A stretch of DNA of 64,000 bases from Bacteroides sp. (GTDB lineage Bacteria > Bacteroidota > Bacteroidia > Bacteroidales > Bacteroidaceae): the NCBI GenBank assembly GCA_017472925.1, contig JAFUNS010000034.1, positions 62,001 through 126,000 on the forward strand, written 5' to 3'. Position 1 is the stretch's first letter, and the number at the start of each line of letters is the position of its first letter. Below, piece by piece: positions 43,375 to 52,487 of the stretch. Under the pieces are notes generated by a model, which was not told the DNA's origin, ran no database searches, and saw only the letters and a program-made list of their open reading frames with translations. A program made the position numbers and the translations under genes.

Positions 43375-45312
43375 ATGAAACATTTGAATAAAATGGCATC
43401 CTTCTTTGGTGCTGCTGCCTTTGGGCTATTGGCTTTGACCAATTGTGAAGGAGGCGAGCTATATAGCGTGGATGCTCCCGATTGGATCGCAGAAAAAGTC
43501 GATTCTATCAATAATGCAAAACCGGAGCCTGATAATTCTGAAATAGAAGGTTTGGAAGAAGATGTGTATACCGTTGGTAATACAGACTATTCTACCGGAT
43601 GGTGGGCTGTTTTTTCCAAATATTATGTGATTCCTGACGGCGAAAAGTGGATTGCCCAATTCAACTTGGGTATTAATCCTTCTGCACCAAATACTTATAA
43701 GAACTTTGCTCTTATTCTTTGTTCTGACGATGATCGCGGTGGCGCTGGTTATGCGGAATATGGTGCTATCCGTTTCGACAACCAACCCAGTGGTAACTCG
43801 GAATGGGGAGATCACATTGACCGTAGTTGCGTGGAGAGTACACTGACATTTGCTACCGATACCGATGCTGGTGTAGAAAAATTGGGTGGTAAGGTAACTC
43901 TGACGGTAGACCGTACGGATCCAAGTGGCTTCTCTGTGACTATGACTAATGGTACTGTTACTAAAACCTACAAGGCAAAGGAACCTCTGCCTATTCTCAA
44001 TGCCGATGCTGCCAATACTAACATTCGTGCATTCCTTGTGCCTGAAGGTTCTTACATCAATTTCTTGGGTTCAACTATCGAACCGATTGGTGGCTTTACT
44101 TCTGCAGAAGACAAGTTGCCTCTTTCTATGGAATTGGTTGGTGTACCTAAAAAAGTACTTCAAGGTACAGAACTTGCTGATGCTTTTGCAAACATTTCTG
44201 CAACCGTACATTTCGAAACAGGTGTTACGAAAGCGGTGACTGCTGCTGATTTGACATTCGAAGCTATTCCTGATATGGCATCATTGGGTACAAAGACATT
44301 GGTTGTTGTATACAATAAGACTTATAAGGGTGAAAATAGTCCTCAACCGATTATTGCTTATTCATCATTTGAAGTAGTTGACAAGATGTACACATCTGTT
44401 GGTGCAACAGATAACTCTACTGGATGGTGGGGTGCTCATTCTGAAAACATCAAGGTTGGACCGGGTGAAACTTTCGTTTCTACATTTACCAATTACGGTA
44501 GTGGTGTATCTAACTGGAATAACTTTGTAATAGTACTTTGTGCTGCTGATAATTCTGAATACGCTGTTTTACGTGCCGACAACTATGGTTGGGGTGCTGG
44601 TTACGATGGTAACGCTGATTTGGTTACCAGCGGTGGTCAGACTGACTGGGCTACATGGCTTGCAGCAATAAATGGTGGTAAGGTTACTGTATATGTTACC
44701 AATAATGGTGATGGTACTGCCGACGTGAAGACAGTGATGTTGGGTACTGATGGTAATACTTATTATCAAGATTACTTAGGCATTAATACAATCAATCCAG
44801 ATGATTTCTACTTCCGTTATACAGTAGATAGCAGCCATCTTGAATTTGACAATGTGGTTGGTGCAGAAGATAATTCAACTGCATTCTGGGGTGCACATTC
44901 AGATATGATACAAGTACCTGCCGGAGCAACTTATACAACACGCTTCAGAAACCGCACAAGTGCTTTGTCTAACTGGAACAACTTCGTAGTAGTTCTTACT
45001 CGTCAGGACAATACTGAATATGCAGTGCTTCGTGCCGATAATTATGGTTGGGGTGCTAGTTACGAAGGTAATGCAAGCTTGGTTACCAGTGGTGGACAAA
45101 CTGATTGGGCTGCATGGCTTGCTGCAATGGATGATGCATTGGTTACTGTTTCTGTTGTTAACAAGGGCGATGGAACAGCCGATGTGAAAGCTGTTATGGT
45201 AGGTAACGATGGAAATACTTACTATCAAGATTATATCGGTATCACTCCGGTTGATGCAGATGACTTGTATTTCCGTTTTACTGTTGATGGTAGTCACCTT
45301 GTATTCGAATAA
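43375..45312 (+). CDS. Modular surface glycan-binding lipoprotein (SGBP-like)
   Basis: A 645-residue lipoprotein (lipobox LTNC, then EGGE, an acidic surface-export signal). It has no enzymatic motif. It consists of a first binding-type module (about 60-235), an Ig-like Big_3/DUF-type spacer (about 240-338) and two closely similar modules (about 341-492 and 493-645) that share LRADNYGWGA, LVTSGGQTDWA and TYYQDY blocks. The aromatic WWGAH/FWGAH and YGWGA motifs would suit glycan binding. By position after susCD it is the surface-binding component, probably for arabinan. Its family name is not recalled. Confidence 0.75.
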   Translation: MKHLNKMASFFGAAAFGLLALTNCEGGELYSVDAPDWIAEKVDSINNAKPEPDNSEIEGLEEDVYTVGNTDYSTGWWAVFSKYYVIPDGEKWIAQFNLGINPSAPNTYKNFALILCSDDDRGGAGYAEYGAIRFDNQPSGNSEWGDHIDRSCVESTLTFATDTDAGVEKLGGKVTLTVDRTDPSGFSVTMTNGTVTKTYKAKEPLPILNADAANTNIRAFLVPEGSYINFLGSTIEPIGGFTSAEDKLPLSMELVGVPKKVLQGTELADAFANISATVHFETGVTKAVTAADLTFEAIPDMASLGTKTLVVVYNKTYKGENSPQPIIAYSSFEVVDKMYTSVGATDNSTGWWGAHSENIKVGPGETFVSTFTNYGSGVSNWNNFVIVLCAADNSEYAVLRADNYGWGAGYDGNADLVTSGGQTDWATWLAAINGGKVTVYVTNNGDGTADVKTVMLGTDGNTYYQDYLGINTINPDDFYFRYTVDSSHLEFDNVVGAEDNSTAFWGAHSDMIQVPAGATYTTRFRNRTSALSNWNNFVVVLTRQDNTEYAVLRADNYGWGASYEGNASLVTSGGQTDWAAWLAAMDDALVTVSVVNKGDGTADVKAVMVGNDGNTYYQDYIGITPVDADDLYFRFTVDGSHLVFE

Positions 45313-45342
45313 TAAGGTATTTGCCAATTAAGCATTATAATC

Positions 45343-45375
45343 AAAGGGGGCGGACAGCAATTGCCCGTCCCCTTT
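45343..45375 (+). terminator. Hairpin between the SGBP and first GH43 gene
   Basis: AAAGGGGGCGG pairs with CCGTCCCCTTT (one G-U pair) around an AT-rich loop. The tail is TTTATTAA, a weak U tract, so it may be a partial terminator or RNA-stability hairpin inside the operon. Confidence 0.6.
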
Positions 45376-45400
45376 ATTAATCACTATAAACTTTCTGACA

Positions 45401-46426
45401 ATGAAGCGAACATCCTTTTTACTACTGACTCTTGTTATATGTATGACTTTACAAGCCCAACAACGGAGACGTTTTCCACGTGAAGTGTTTACAACGGATA
45501 CACCCATGTTGCATGATCCCGTTATGGCATACGAAGACAGTACCTATTATATCTTTGCTACTGGTTTAGGCATCCAACAGATGACCTCGAAAGACCGTCA
45601 GACATGGAACGTTTCACCAAATCCCGTCATGTCTGTTATTCCTACATGGGCACAAGACAGTGTTCCCGGCTTTCGTAATCATGTGTGGGCACCCGATGTA
45701 ATCAAGTGGCACGGTAAATGGTGGTTGGCCTATAGCTGTTCTACCTTCGGTAAGAATGGTTCTGCTATTGGTCTGTTGTCCAATCGTTCATTGTCTTTCC
45801 CTATTTGGGAAGACGAAGGTTGCATTGTCAGTTCACAAGAAAAACGTGATAATTGGAATGCCATTGACCCTAATTTCGTGATTGATGAAAACGACCAACC
45901 ATGGATAACATGGGGTTCGTTTTGGGATGGTATCCAAATAGCGCGTCTTGATTCAACCATGCACATTGCTGCAGGTGAACAACCACGTACCATCGCTCGT
46001 CGTTATCCTGTCAAGGAAGCCAAAGATAATTTACCAAAGAACCCTACTTCACAATATGCAGGACCGAATGCCATTGAAGCTCCCTTCATCTTCAAGCATG
46101 ATGGCTATTATTATCTTTTCGTGTCATGGGATTATTGTTGCCAAGGCAGTAAGAGCACTTATCGGGTAGCAGTTGGCCGTAGTAAATCTGTTGATGGTCC
46201 ATACTTAGACCGCGAGGGTGTTGATATGCGCGATGGTGGTGGTGTTCCATTTATTGAAGGCGACAAGAAAGCGTTCGATGCTATCGGTCATTGTGCGGTG
46301 TATCATTTCAATGGTGAAGACATCTTCGTCAGCCACGGATATAGCATTGCTCACGAAGGTGCATCCATTTTGGTGCAAAGGCCTATTCAATGGACTACCG
46401 ACGGATGGCCTGTACTTTTGAAATAA
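45401..46426 (+). CDS. GH43 endo-alpha-1,5-L-arabinanase-like enzyme
   Basis: A 341-residue secreted enzyme with a short signal peptide (MKRTSFLLLTLVICMTLQAQ). The GH43 five-bladed propeller carries base Asp39 (HDPVM), pKa modulator Asp156 (NAIDPNF) and acid Glu226 (AIEAPF). These motif contexts are those of endo-arabinanases, which cut the 1,5-linked arabinan backbone. It follows the SGBP gene by 88 bases, with a hairpin between them, and precedes the larger GH43 by 21 bases. Confidence 0.88.
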   Translation: MKRTSFLLLTLVICMTLQAQQRRRFPREVFTTDTPMLHDPVMAYEDSTYYIFATGLGIQQMTSKDRQTWNVSPNPVMSVIPTWAQDSVPGFRNHVWAPDVIKWHGKWWLAYSCSTFGKNGSAIGLLSNRSLSFPIWEDEGCIVSSQEKRDNWNAIDPNFVIDENDQPWITWGSFWDGIQIARLDSTMHIAAGEQPRTIARRYPVKEAKDNLPKNPTSQYAGPNAIEAPFIFKHDGYYYLFVSWDYCCQGSKSTYRVAVGRSKSVDGPYLDREGVDMRDGGGVPFIEGDKKAFDAIGHCAVYHFNGEDIFVSHGYSIAHEGASILVQRPIQWTTDGWPVLLK

Positions 46427-46447
46427 CCTATTAAATTATCAACCTAT

Positions 46448-48385
46448 ATGAAACAATACAAATATCTTATCTTTTCTGTTTTTACCTTGATGGTGTGCAG
46501 CATGAATGTTGCATGTAGTGGTGGAGGCGAAGACGACCCAACAGAAGAACCGAACAATCAGGTTATTCCTATTACACTCACTACTCCTACTATAACGGAA
46601 GTAACTCATCAGAGTGCTGTACTTACTTCCAAAATGTCGGGTAACATGCAAGTCTTGAAAAAAGGCTTCTGTTATTCTTCGACTAACAAAGGACCGATGA
46701 TTAATGATTTTACGGCAGAGGTTACTACCGCAGGAAATGATTTGCAAACATCGTTAACTGATTTAAAGGCCGGTACAACCTATTATGTACGGGCTTATGC
46801 AACGGTATCCGAAACCAATACCTATTATTCTACGGTCACTTCCTTTGTTACGGGCACCAATACATCGGAAAACAAGGACCTTGCATCGTATGTAGCTCCC
46901 ACCTATGCCGATGATTATACCAGCATAGCCGATTGGAGCAAGCGTTCTCAATGGAATTTGGCTAATGTTCATGATCCAACAGTAGTGCTTGCCGATGATG
47001 GATATTATTATATGTATCAAACCGATGCATCTTACGGAAATGCTCATGAAAAGGGTGGACACTTCCATGGCCGTCGTTCTAAAGATTTGGTGAACTGGGA
47101 ATATCTGGGTGGTACCATGAAGAGTTTACCCGATTGGGTGATTCCTAAGTTGAATGAAATTCGTAAAGCTATGGGATTACCTGAGGTTAACCCCAACAAG
47201 AATTCCTTCGGCTATTGGGCACCTTGTGTAAGAAAAGTAAAGACAGGTCTTTATCGTATGTATTATTCCATTGTTTGCCCTGGTTATATAGACAACAACA
47301 AAACCAGTTGGAGCGAACGTGCTTTTATCGGTATGATGGAAAATTCCGATCCTGCCAATAACGATGGATGGGTAGACAAGGGATATGTCATTACCAATGC
47401 ATCCGATAAACAACTGAATTTTTATGTCAAGCCGGATAATTGGGGTAATTGTTATTTCAAATGGAATGCCATTGACCCAAGTTATATCATTACACCCGAA
47501 GGTAAGCATTGGCTGATTTATGGTTCTTGGCACAGTGGATTCCCCGCTATCGAACTGAATGCCGAAACCGGTAAACCAATGATGGATCTTCCTAATCCAT
47601 GGGGAAACAATAACGATATTGCACCTTATGGTAAGTTAGTGGCTACCCGTAAGATGGGCGACCGTTGGCAAGCTTCCGAAGGACCGGAAGTGGTTTATAA
47701 TCCAGCTACAGGTTACTATTATCTGTTTGTAGCCTACGACGCATTGGATGTTCCTTACAATACCCGTGTAGTTCGTTCGAAGAATGTAGATGGTCCTTAT
47801 GTAGGAATTGATGGCACCGATGTAACCAATACAGGAGGGGATATGTATCCTATCGTGACTCATCCTTATAAATTCAGCAAAGGATACGGTTGGGTAGGTA
47901 TTTCGCATTGTTGCGTATTCGACGACGGAAAGGGTAATTGGTACTATGCATCCCAAGCACGTTTCCCGGCCAATGTAGGCGGTAATCCGTATAGTAATGC
48001 CATTATGATGGGCCATGTGCGCAGCATCCGTTGGACAGAAGACGGTTGGCCGCTTGTTATGCCTGAACGTTACGGTGCTGTACCTCAGATAGCTATTACT
48101 GAAGAAGAACTGGTCGGCAATTGGGAACACATTGATTTAGGATATAGTTACGGCAATCAGAAAACCTCAAGTGTGATGACATTAGGAGCCGATCATAAGA
48201 TTACCGCAGGAACATGGAAGGGAAGCTCTTGGAGTTTCGATGCTTCCAAACAAATATTGACCGCCAATGGTGTACAATTGTATGTACAGCGTGAAACCGA
48301 CTGGGAAGCCAATCCTCGTAAGCATACCATTGTATATGTTGGTTTGAACAAGCAAAAGACTTATTGGGGAAAGAAATCCAATTAA
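46448..48385 (+). CDS. Large GH43 arabinanase lipoprotein with C-terminal domain
   Basis: A 645-residue lipoprotein (lipobox NVAC followed by SGGGEDD, acidic and probably surface exposed). A fibronectin-like domain covers about 40-130. The GH43 domain follows with Asp176 (HDPTVV), Asp343 (NAIDPSY) and Glu411 (ASEGPEVV). The C-terminal 100 residues (ELVGNWEHIDLGYSYGNQ) match the extra beta-barrel domain of extracellular endo-arabinanases. It likely cuts arabinan at the cell surface for import by the SusCD pair. A terminator follows within 20 bases. Confidence 0.9.
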   Translation: MKQYKYLIFSVFTLMVCSMNVACSGGGEDDPTEEPNNQVIPITLTTPTITEVTHQSAVLTSKMSGNMQVLKKGFCYSSTNKGPMINDFTAEVTTAGNDLQTSLTDLKAGTTYYVRAYATVSETNTYYSTVTSFVTGTNTSENKDLASYVAPTYADDYTSIADWSKRSQWNLANVHDPTVVLADDGYYYMYQTDASYGNAHEKGGHFHGRRSKDLVNWEYLGGTMKSLPDWVIPKLNEIRKAMGLPEVNPNKNSFGYWAPCVRKVKTGLYRMYYSIVCPGYIDNNKTSWSERAFIGMMENSDPANNDGWVDKGYVITNASDKQLNFYVKPDNWGNCYFKWNAIDPSYIITPEGKHWLIYGSWHSGFPAIELNAETGKPMMDLPNPWGNNNDIAPYGKLVATRKMGDRWQASEGPEVVYNPATGYYYLFVAYDALDVPYNTRVVRSKNVDGPYVGIDGTDVTNTGGDMYPIVTHPYKFSKGYGWVGISHCCVFDDGKGNWYYASQARFPANVGGNPYSNAIMMGHVRSIRWTEDGWPLVMPERYGAVPQIAITEEELVGNWEHIDLGYSYGNQKTSSVMTLGADHKITAGTWKGSSWSFDASKQILTANGVQLYVQRETDWEANPRKHTIVYVGLNKQKTYWGKKSN

Positions 48386-48401
48386 TGTCAGCATAAGTAT
48401 C

Positions 48402-48437
48402 GTGTCATCCTGAGTCTCAGGATGACACTCTTTTTTT
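48402..48437 (+). terminator. Terminator of the arabinan operon
   Basis: GTGTCATCCTGAG and CTCAGGATGACAC form a 13-bp inverted repeat with a single T between them, followed by TCTTTTTTT. The first half also occurs in the REP-like element at 22191. Confidence 0.85.
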
Positions 48438-48479
48438 CTTTTTTATACCTTTCTGTCATGCTTTCCTCATAATTATTTT

Positions 48480-48487
48480 TACCTTTG
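48480..48487 (+). promoter_or_regulatory. -7 box of cysS
   Basis: TACCTTTG fits TAnnTTTG, 22 nt before the cysS start codon. Confidence 0.5.
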
Positions 48488-48508
48488 CACTTTTAAACAG
48501 AAAGCATT

Positions 48509-49987
48509 ATGGAAAATCAATTACTCATCTACAATACATTGACCCGCCAGAAGGAGCTGTTTGTTCCGCTTCATGCTCCTCATGTGGGCATGTATGTTTG
48601 TGGTCCCACCGTATACGGTGACGCACATTTGGGACACGCCCGTCCGGCAATTACTTTCGATATTCTGTACCGTTACCTCACCCACTTGGGCTATAAGGTG
48701 CGTTATGTACGCAACATTACCGATGTAGGCCATCTGGAACACGATGCCGATGAAGGTGAAGACAAGATAGCCAAGAAGGCTCGTTTGGAACAATTGGAAC
48801 CTATGGAAGTGGTACAACATTACTTGAACCGATACCACAAGGCTATGGAAGCGCTCAACGTACTTCCTCCCAGCATCGAACCTCATGCATCGGGACACAT
48901 CATCGAACAGATTCAGTTGGTGGAAGAAATTCTGAAGAATGGTTATGCCTACGAAAGTCAAGGCTCAGTGTATTTTGATGTAGCCAAATACAACAACGAC
49001 CATCATTACGGTAAGCTTTCGGGACGTAACTTGGACGATGTACTGAACACATGGCGTGAACTCGACGGACAGAGCGAAAAGCGTAATCCGGCCGACTTTG
49101 CCTTGTGGAAATGTGCCCAACCCGAACACATCATGCGCTGGCCTTCACCATGGAGCGATGGTTTCCCCGGTTGGCATTGCGAATGTACCGCTATGGGTCG
49201 CAAATACTTGGGCGGTCACTTCGATATTCACGGAGGCGGTATGGACCTTATCTTCCCGCATCACGAATGTGAAATAGCACAGAGTGTAGCTTCGCAAGGC
49301 GATGATATGGTACACTACTGGATGCACAACAACATGATTACCATCAACGGCCAGAAGATGGGTAAGAGCTATGGCAACTTCATCAACTTGAGCGAATTCT
49401 TCGAAGGCTCGCACAAATTGTTGACTCAGGCCTATACTCCGATGACTATCCGTTTCTTCATCCTACAAGCCCACTATCGTAGCACCGTAGACTTTGGTAA
49501 CGAAGCTTTGCAGGCTGCCGAAAAGGGATTGGCCCGACTTACTGAGGCTGTAAAGGGATTGGAACGCATCACTCCTGCCAAGGCAACTACCATCGAGGGT
49601 ATCAAGGAACTGCGTGGCAAGTGTTACGATGCCATGAACGACGACTTGAACACGCCGATTGTTATTGCCCACTTGTTTGATGGCGCACGCATCATCAATA
49701 CCCTTCTCGATAAGAAAGCTACCGTTACTGCTGAGGATTTGGAAGAACTGAAGAGTGTATTCCACCTCTTTATGTACGAAGTACTTGGTTTGAAGGAAGA
49801 AACCGCCAACAACGAAGCTCGTGAGGAAGCATTCGGCAAGGTGGTTGACATGCTCCTTGAACAACGCATGAAAGCCAAAGCCAACAAGGATTGGGCTACC
49901 AGCGACAAGATTCGTGACGAGTTGGCCGCCCTCGGTTTCGAAGTAAAAGATACCAAAGACGGATTTACTTGGAGACTGAACAAATAA
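48509..49987 (+). CDS. cysS: Cysteinyl-tRNA synthetase
   Basis: A 492-residue class I synthetase that attaches cysteine to tRNA-Cys. It has the HIGH-type motif HLGHARPA near residue 38, zinc-binding Cys in [20 protein letters not shown] and HHECEIAQ, and KMGKSYGN as the KMSKS loop near residue 285. Length fits the family. It is a single-gene unit with its own promoter and a terminator after it. Confidence 0.96.
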   Translation: MENQLLIYNTLTRQKELFVPLHAPHVGMYVCGPTVYGDAHLGHARPAITFDILYRYLTHLGYKVRYVRNITDVGHLEHDADEGEDKIAKKARLEQLEPMEVVQHYLNRYHKAMEALNVLPPSIEPHASGHIIEQIQLVEEILKNGYAYESQGSVYFDVAKYNNDHHYGKLSGRNLDDVLNTWRELDGQSEKRNPADFALWKCAQPEHIMRWPSPWSDGFPGWHCECTAMGRKYLGGHFDIHGGGMDLIFPHHECEIAQSVASQGDDMVHYWMHNNMITINGQKMGKSYGNFINLSEFFEGSHKLLTQAYTPMTIRFFILQAHYRSTVDFGNEALQAAEKGLARLTEAVKGLERITPAKATTIEGIKELRGKCYDAMNDDLNTPIVIAHLFDGARIINTLLDKKATVTAEDLEELKSVFHLFMYEVLGLKEETANNEAREEAFGKVVDMLLEQRMKAKANKDWATSDKIRDELAALGFEVKDTKDGFTWRLNK

Positions 49988-50005
49988 TTTGATATTAATA
50001 TAAGG

Positions 50006-50041
50006 TAAGTGGGTATGTTAAATGCATATCCACTTATTTAT
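50006..50041. terminator. Terminator between cysS and the propeller lipoprotein gene
   Basis: TAAGTGGGTATG (50006-50017) pairs with CATATCCACTTA (50025-50036), one G-U pair, followed by TTTATTTTC. It is a diverged relative of the GTGGATGTG terminator family and lies between convergent genes. Confidence 0.65.
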
Positions 50042-50085
50042 TTTCTACCGAGCAACATCATTTAGGAATAATCGACAGAATAGGA

Positions 50086-51198
50086 TTATTTCTTAAAATA
50101 GAGTTTCAACAAACAAGGGTTATCGTCTTCTGTCATCGCTTCCAGCTTTTTATATTCTGAATCAGGAAGGATGGACTTAAAATTGTAGTAATTATTTCGA
50201 TTTAAAAGGATTATTAAATAATCATCTGTAAACACCAAAGCATTGGTTGGCATATTCCATGTTTCTTCACCGAAAACAAGATATTTCCCATCGCTCTTTC
50301 GATAAAAAATATTTTTGTCATATTTGTATTGATGGCGCAGACAAGCATAATAGTATTTACTGTTTTGTCCCTGATTTATAATTAAATAGGGAATGGTCCC
50401 ATTTTTCATATATTCCCAATATAAATCTTTCTCTGCTTGATAGTTCTCATCTTCATATGTAAATTCTAAATCATACATATTGAGATTGTCCTTGCCAAAA
50501 TCCCACTGGTATGATATTTCCAAAGAGTCCTTAGTTACTTTATATACGTAATTCTCTTGGTATTTAAAAAAATACAAATCCTCATTGCACGAGTAAAAGT
50601 CTCCATCTTGTAACAATATTGGGCCATTTCCGTATGTGTTGATTATCTCCATTGTTTGAGGATTAATGATGATGATACAGTCACTTTCATTGTCAATAGG
50701 TGGAGACCATAATACAATATGGTCATCTAAATGATGCATACTGTGATAAACACTACCGTTGGGATATCTTCTTGTTGCTATTAGTTTCCCGTCAAGGGCG
50801 AAGTCATGAAACTTTCCTATTGGTTCAATTAAATGCAATACATCATTTTTCTTATCTATTGAAATAGATTGTAGCCAACTGTATTCTCCTGGCCCTTGTC
50901 CTTTACGTCCAATCTGACGAATAAATTTCCCCTTTTGATCAAAGACGCATGTTTTGGCTAAATGTAGATCATAGATATAAAGATTTTCTTTATACTCTAT
51001 GGCTTCGAACGGGTAAACAATCAGTGAGCTATCAGTCGTTTCTAATGGTATAACTTCCGCACCACTGAATACATCATTATAATATAAAGATGATCGGTTT
51101 AGGTCAACCGACAAAGTAAGACAGTCGATACCTATATTCTTTTGAGTACAGCCGAACATAAAGTATGAGGCTAATAAAACTAGTATAAACTTCTTCAT
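50086..51198 (-). CDS. 6-bladed beta-propeller lipoprotein
   Basis: A 370-residue lipoprotein (lipobox MFGC, Cys about 17). The mature protein fits the Bacteroidetes 6-bladed beta-propeller family: VIPLETTDSSLIV near residue 50, GKFIRQIGRKGQGPGEY near 95 and repeating blade motifs after. These proteins are exported and of unknown function. It is divergent from a membrane-bound winged-helix regulator, and three palindromes lie in the shared 244-bp promoter region, so it may be that regulator's target. Confidence 0.75.
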   Translation of the reverse strand: MKKFILVLLASYFMFGCTQKNIGIDCLTLSVDLNRSSLYYNDVFSGAEVIPLETTDSSLIVYPFEAIEYKENLYIYDLHLAKTCVFDQKGKFIRQIGRKGQGPGEYSWLQSISIDKKNDVLHLIEPIGKFHDFALDGKLIATRRYPNGSVYHSMHHLDDHIVLWSPPIDNESDCIIIINPQTMEIINTYGNGPILLQDGDFYSCNEDLYFFKYQENYVYKVTKDSLEISYQWDFGKDNLNMYDLEFTYEDENYQAEKDLYWEYMKNGTIPYLIINQGQNSKYYYACLRHQYKYDKNIFYRKSDGKYLVFGEETWNMPTNALVFTDDYLIILLNRNNYYNFKSILPDSEYKKLEAMTEDDNPCLLKLYFKK

Positions 51199-51238
51199 TG
51201 GTTTCTAATTTTAATGAACAACTTTCTATACTTTACAA

Positions 51239-51256
51239 CATTAGTGGACACTAATG
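51239..51256. promoter_or_regulatory. Palindrome in the divergent promoter region
   Basis: CATTAGTG-GA-CACTAATG: perfect 8-bp arms with a 2-bp spacer, about 45 bp before the lipoprotein start. Candidate operator. Confidence 0.45.
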
Positions 51257-51331
51257 ATTGGTATTAATATATATACTCTGAATTATTTGTTTAAAGTTAC
51301 TGCTATTATGAATAGAATCCTAATATTTGTG

Positions 51332-51370
51332 CTTAAATCGATTTAAGATGAGCCTTAAATTAATTTAAGG
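51332..51370. promoter_or_regulatory. Paired palindromic operator candidate
   Basis: CTTAAATCGATTTAAG (51332-51347) and CCTTAAATTAATTTAAGG (51353-51370) are perfect palindromes sharing the arm CTTAAAT/ATTTAAG. Their centres are 22 bp apart, so both face the same side of the helix. Confidence 0.6.
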
Positions 51371-51414
51371 TGAAAAAAGGTCGTATTCATCGTATGAATA
51401 CTGAATTATGTTTA

Positions 51415-51422
51415 TACTTTTG
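51415..51422 (+). promoter_or_regulatory. -7 box of the winged-helix regulator
   Basis: TACTTTTG fits TAnnTTTG, 20 nt before the ATG and 45 bp after the paired palindromes. Confidence 0.45.
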
Positions 51423-51442
51423 CGATAAGAATAAGAATAGAT

Positions 51443-52405
51443 ATGCTACAGAAAAAGATTACAACCGTTAAAAAGATAGCTCTTTGTATAGTGGCCATAA
51501 GCATGTTAATAGGGTATACCTTTCTATTATATGATGAAAAGGACACTCTTATCAAAGCTACAGAATATGCATTGGAGGAGGTGATAGAAAAAGATTTTCA
51601 AGAAAGGGAGTTTACAGAATTAAAGTATGCGGGTAGGAAATTAGGACGAAAAGTGAAAGGAGTGACTGTTGTTACAGAAAATGGAGAGGAAGATTTTGAG
51701 TTTGAGGATAGCATTGATGAAAGGATAGCACATCGTTTAGTTACGCAATACTTATTGGCTAAAATACATCCTATCCATCCCGACACATTGAATGGATTGT
51801 TACAGAGGAGTTTGAAGAAATATGATATTACAATTCCAAGCGGTATCATCTATACATATAATGGGCAGAAACAATATAGTGATAATGATTCCATGTCATT
51901 TAAACGTCCTTTTCTGTATTGGAGCCATCAGCGTACGCTTGATGTAAAAGGAATTGTTGATGTGCAAGCTTGGATAGATATTGGCCCTTGGCATTTGTTC
52001 CGGAATGTTCATTCAGGTGCTTTTTGGAGCCTTTTGATGTTTGGTGTTGTTGCCTTTTGGATGATTGTCACGCCATGGGGCAAGAAAGATTCAAACAAAG
52101 TGAAATTTGGTAATATGTTGTTTGACAAGATAGACCGCAAAGTAATAATCGATGGCAAGGAATGCAAATTGCGAAATCAAGAATTTCAATTATTATTGAT
52201 GTTCGTCGAAAAGCCAAATCATACGTTAAACCGTGATGAGATAAAACATGCTTTCTGGAAAGATGAACATGGAACAGAAAATCGGGTAAGTAATCTTCTC
52301 AGCACTTTGCGTTATGCTTTAAAGGATTTTCCAGAATATCAAGTTGTGGCAGATGAAGTAAAAAATTATAAATTGATTTTGATGCAGCCTATTTCATCAA
52401 TATAA
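51443..52405 (+). CDS. Membrane-anchored winged-helix transcriptional regulator
   Basis: A 320-residue protein with a transmembrane helix at about 12-30 (IALCIVAISMLIGYTFLLY), an extracytoplasmic domain of about 155 residues, a second helix at about 195-212 (FWSLLMFGVVAFWMIVTPWG) and a C-terminal cytoplasmic OmpR/PhoB-type winged helix (CKLRNQEFQLLLMFVEKPNH, ENRVSNLLSTLRYALKDF). Topology puts the DNA-binding domain inside and a sensor outside, like a C-terminal version of ToxR. It faces the propeller lipoprotein gene across palindromes and may regulate both genes. The signal sensed is unknown. Confidence 0.75.
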   Translation: MLQKKITTVKKIALCIVAISMLIGYTFLLYDEKDTLIKATEYALEEVIEKDFQEREFTELKYAGRKLGRKVKGVTVVTENGEEDFEFEDSIDERIAHRLVTQYLLAKIHPIHPDTLNGLLQRSLKKYDITIPSGIIYTYNGQKQYSDNDSMSFKRPFLYWSHQRTLDVKGIVDVQAWIDIGPWHLFRNVHSGAFWSLLMFGVVAFWMIVTPWGKKDSNKVKFGNMLFDKIDRKVIIDGKECKLRNQEFQLLLMFVEKPNHTLNRDEIKHAFWKDEHGTENRVSNLLSTLRYALKDFPEYQVVADEVKNYKLILMQPISSI

Positions 52406-52487
52406 TACGGTTTATAAGTGGAGTAAGCATTAATTTATCCTTGATTTGTAAGAAGATGATTTATGAAGAATCTAAAAAGTTCGAAAA

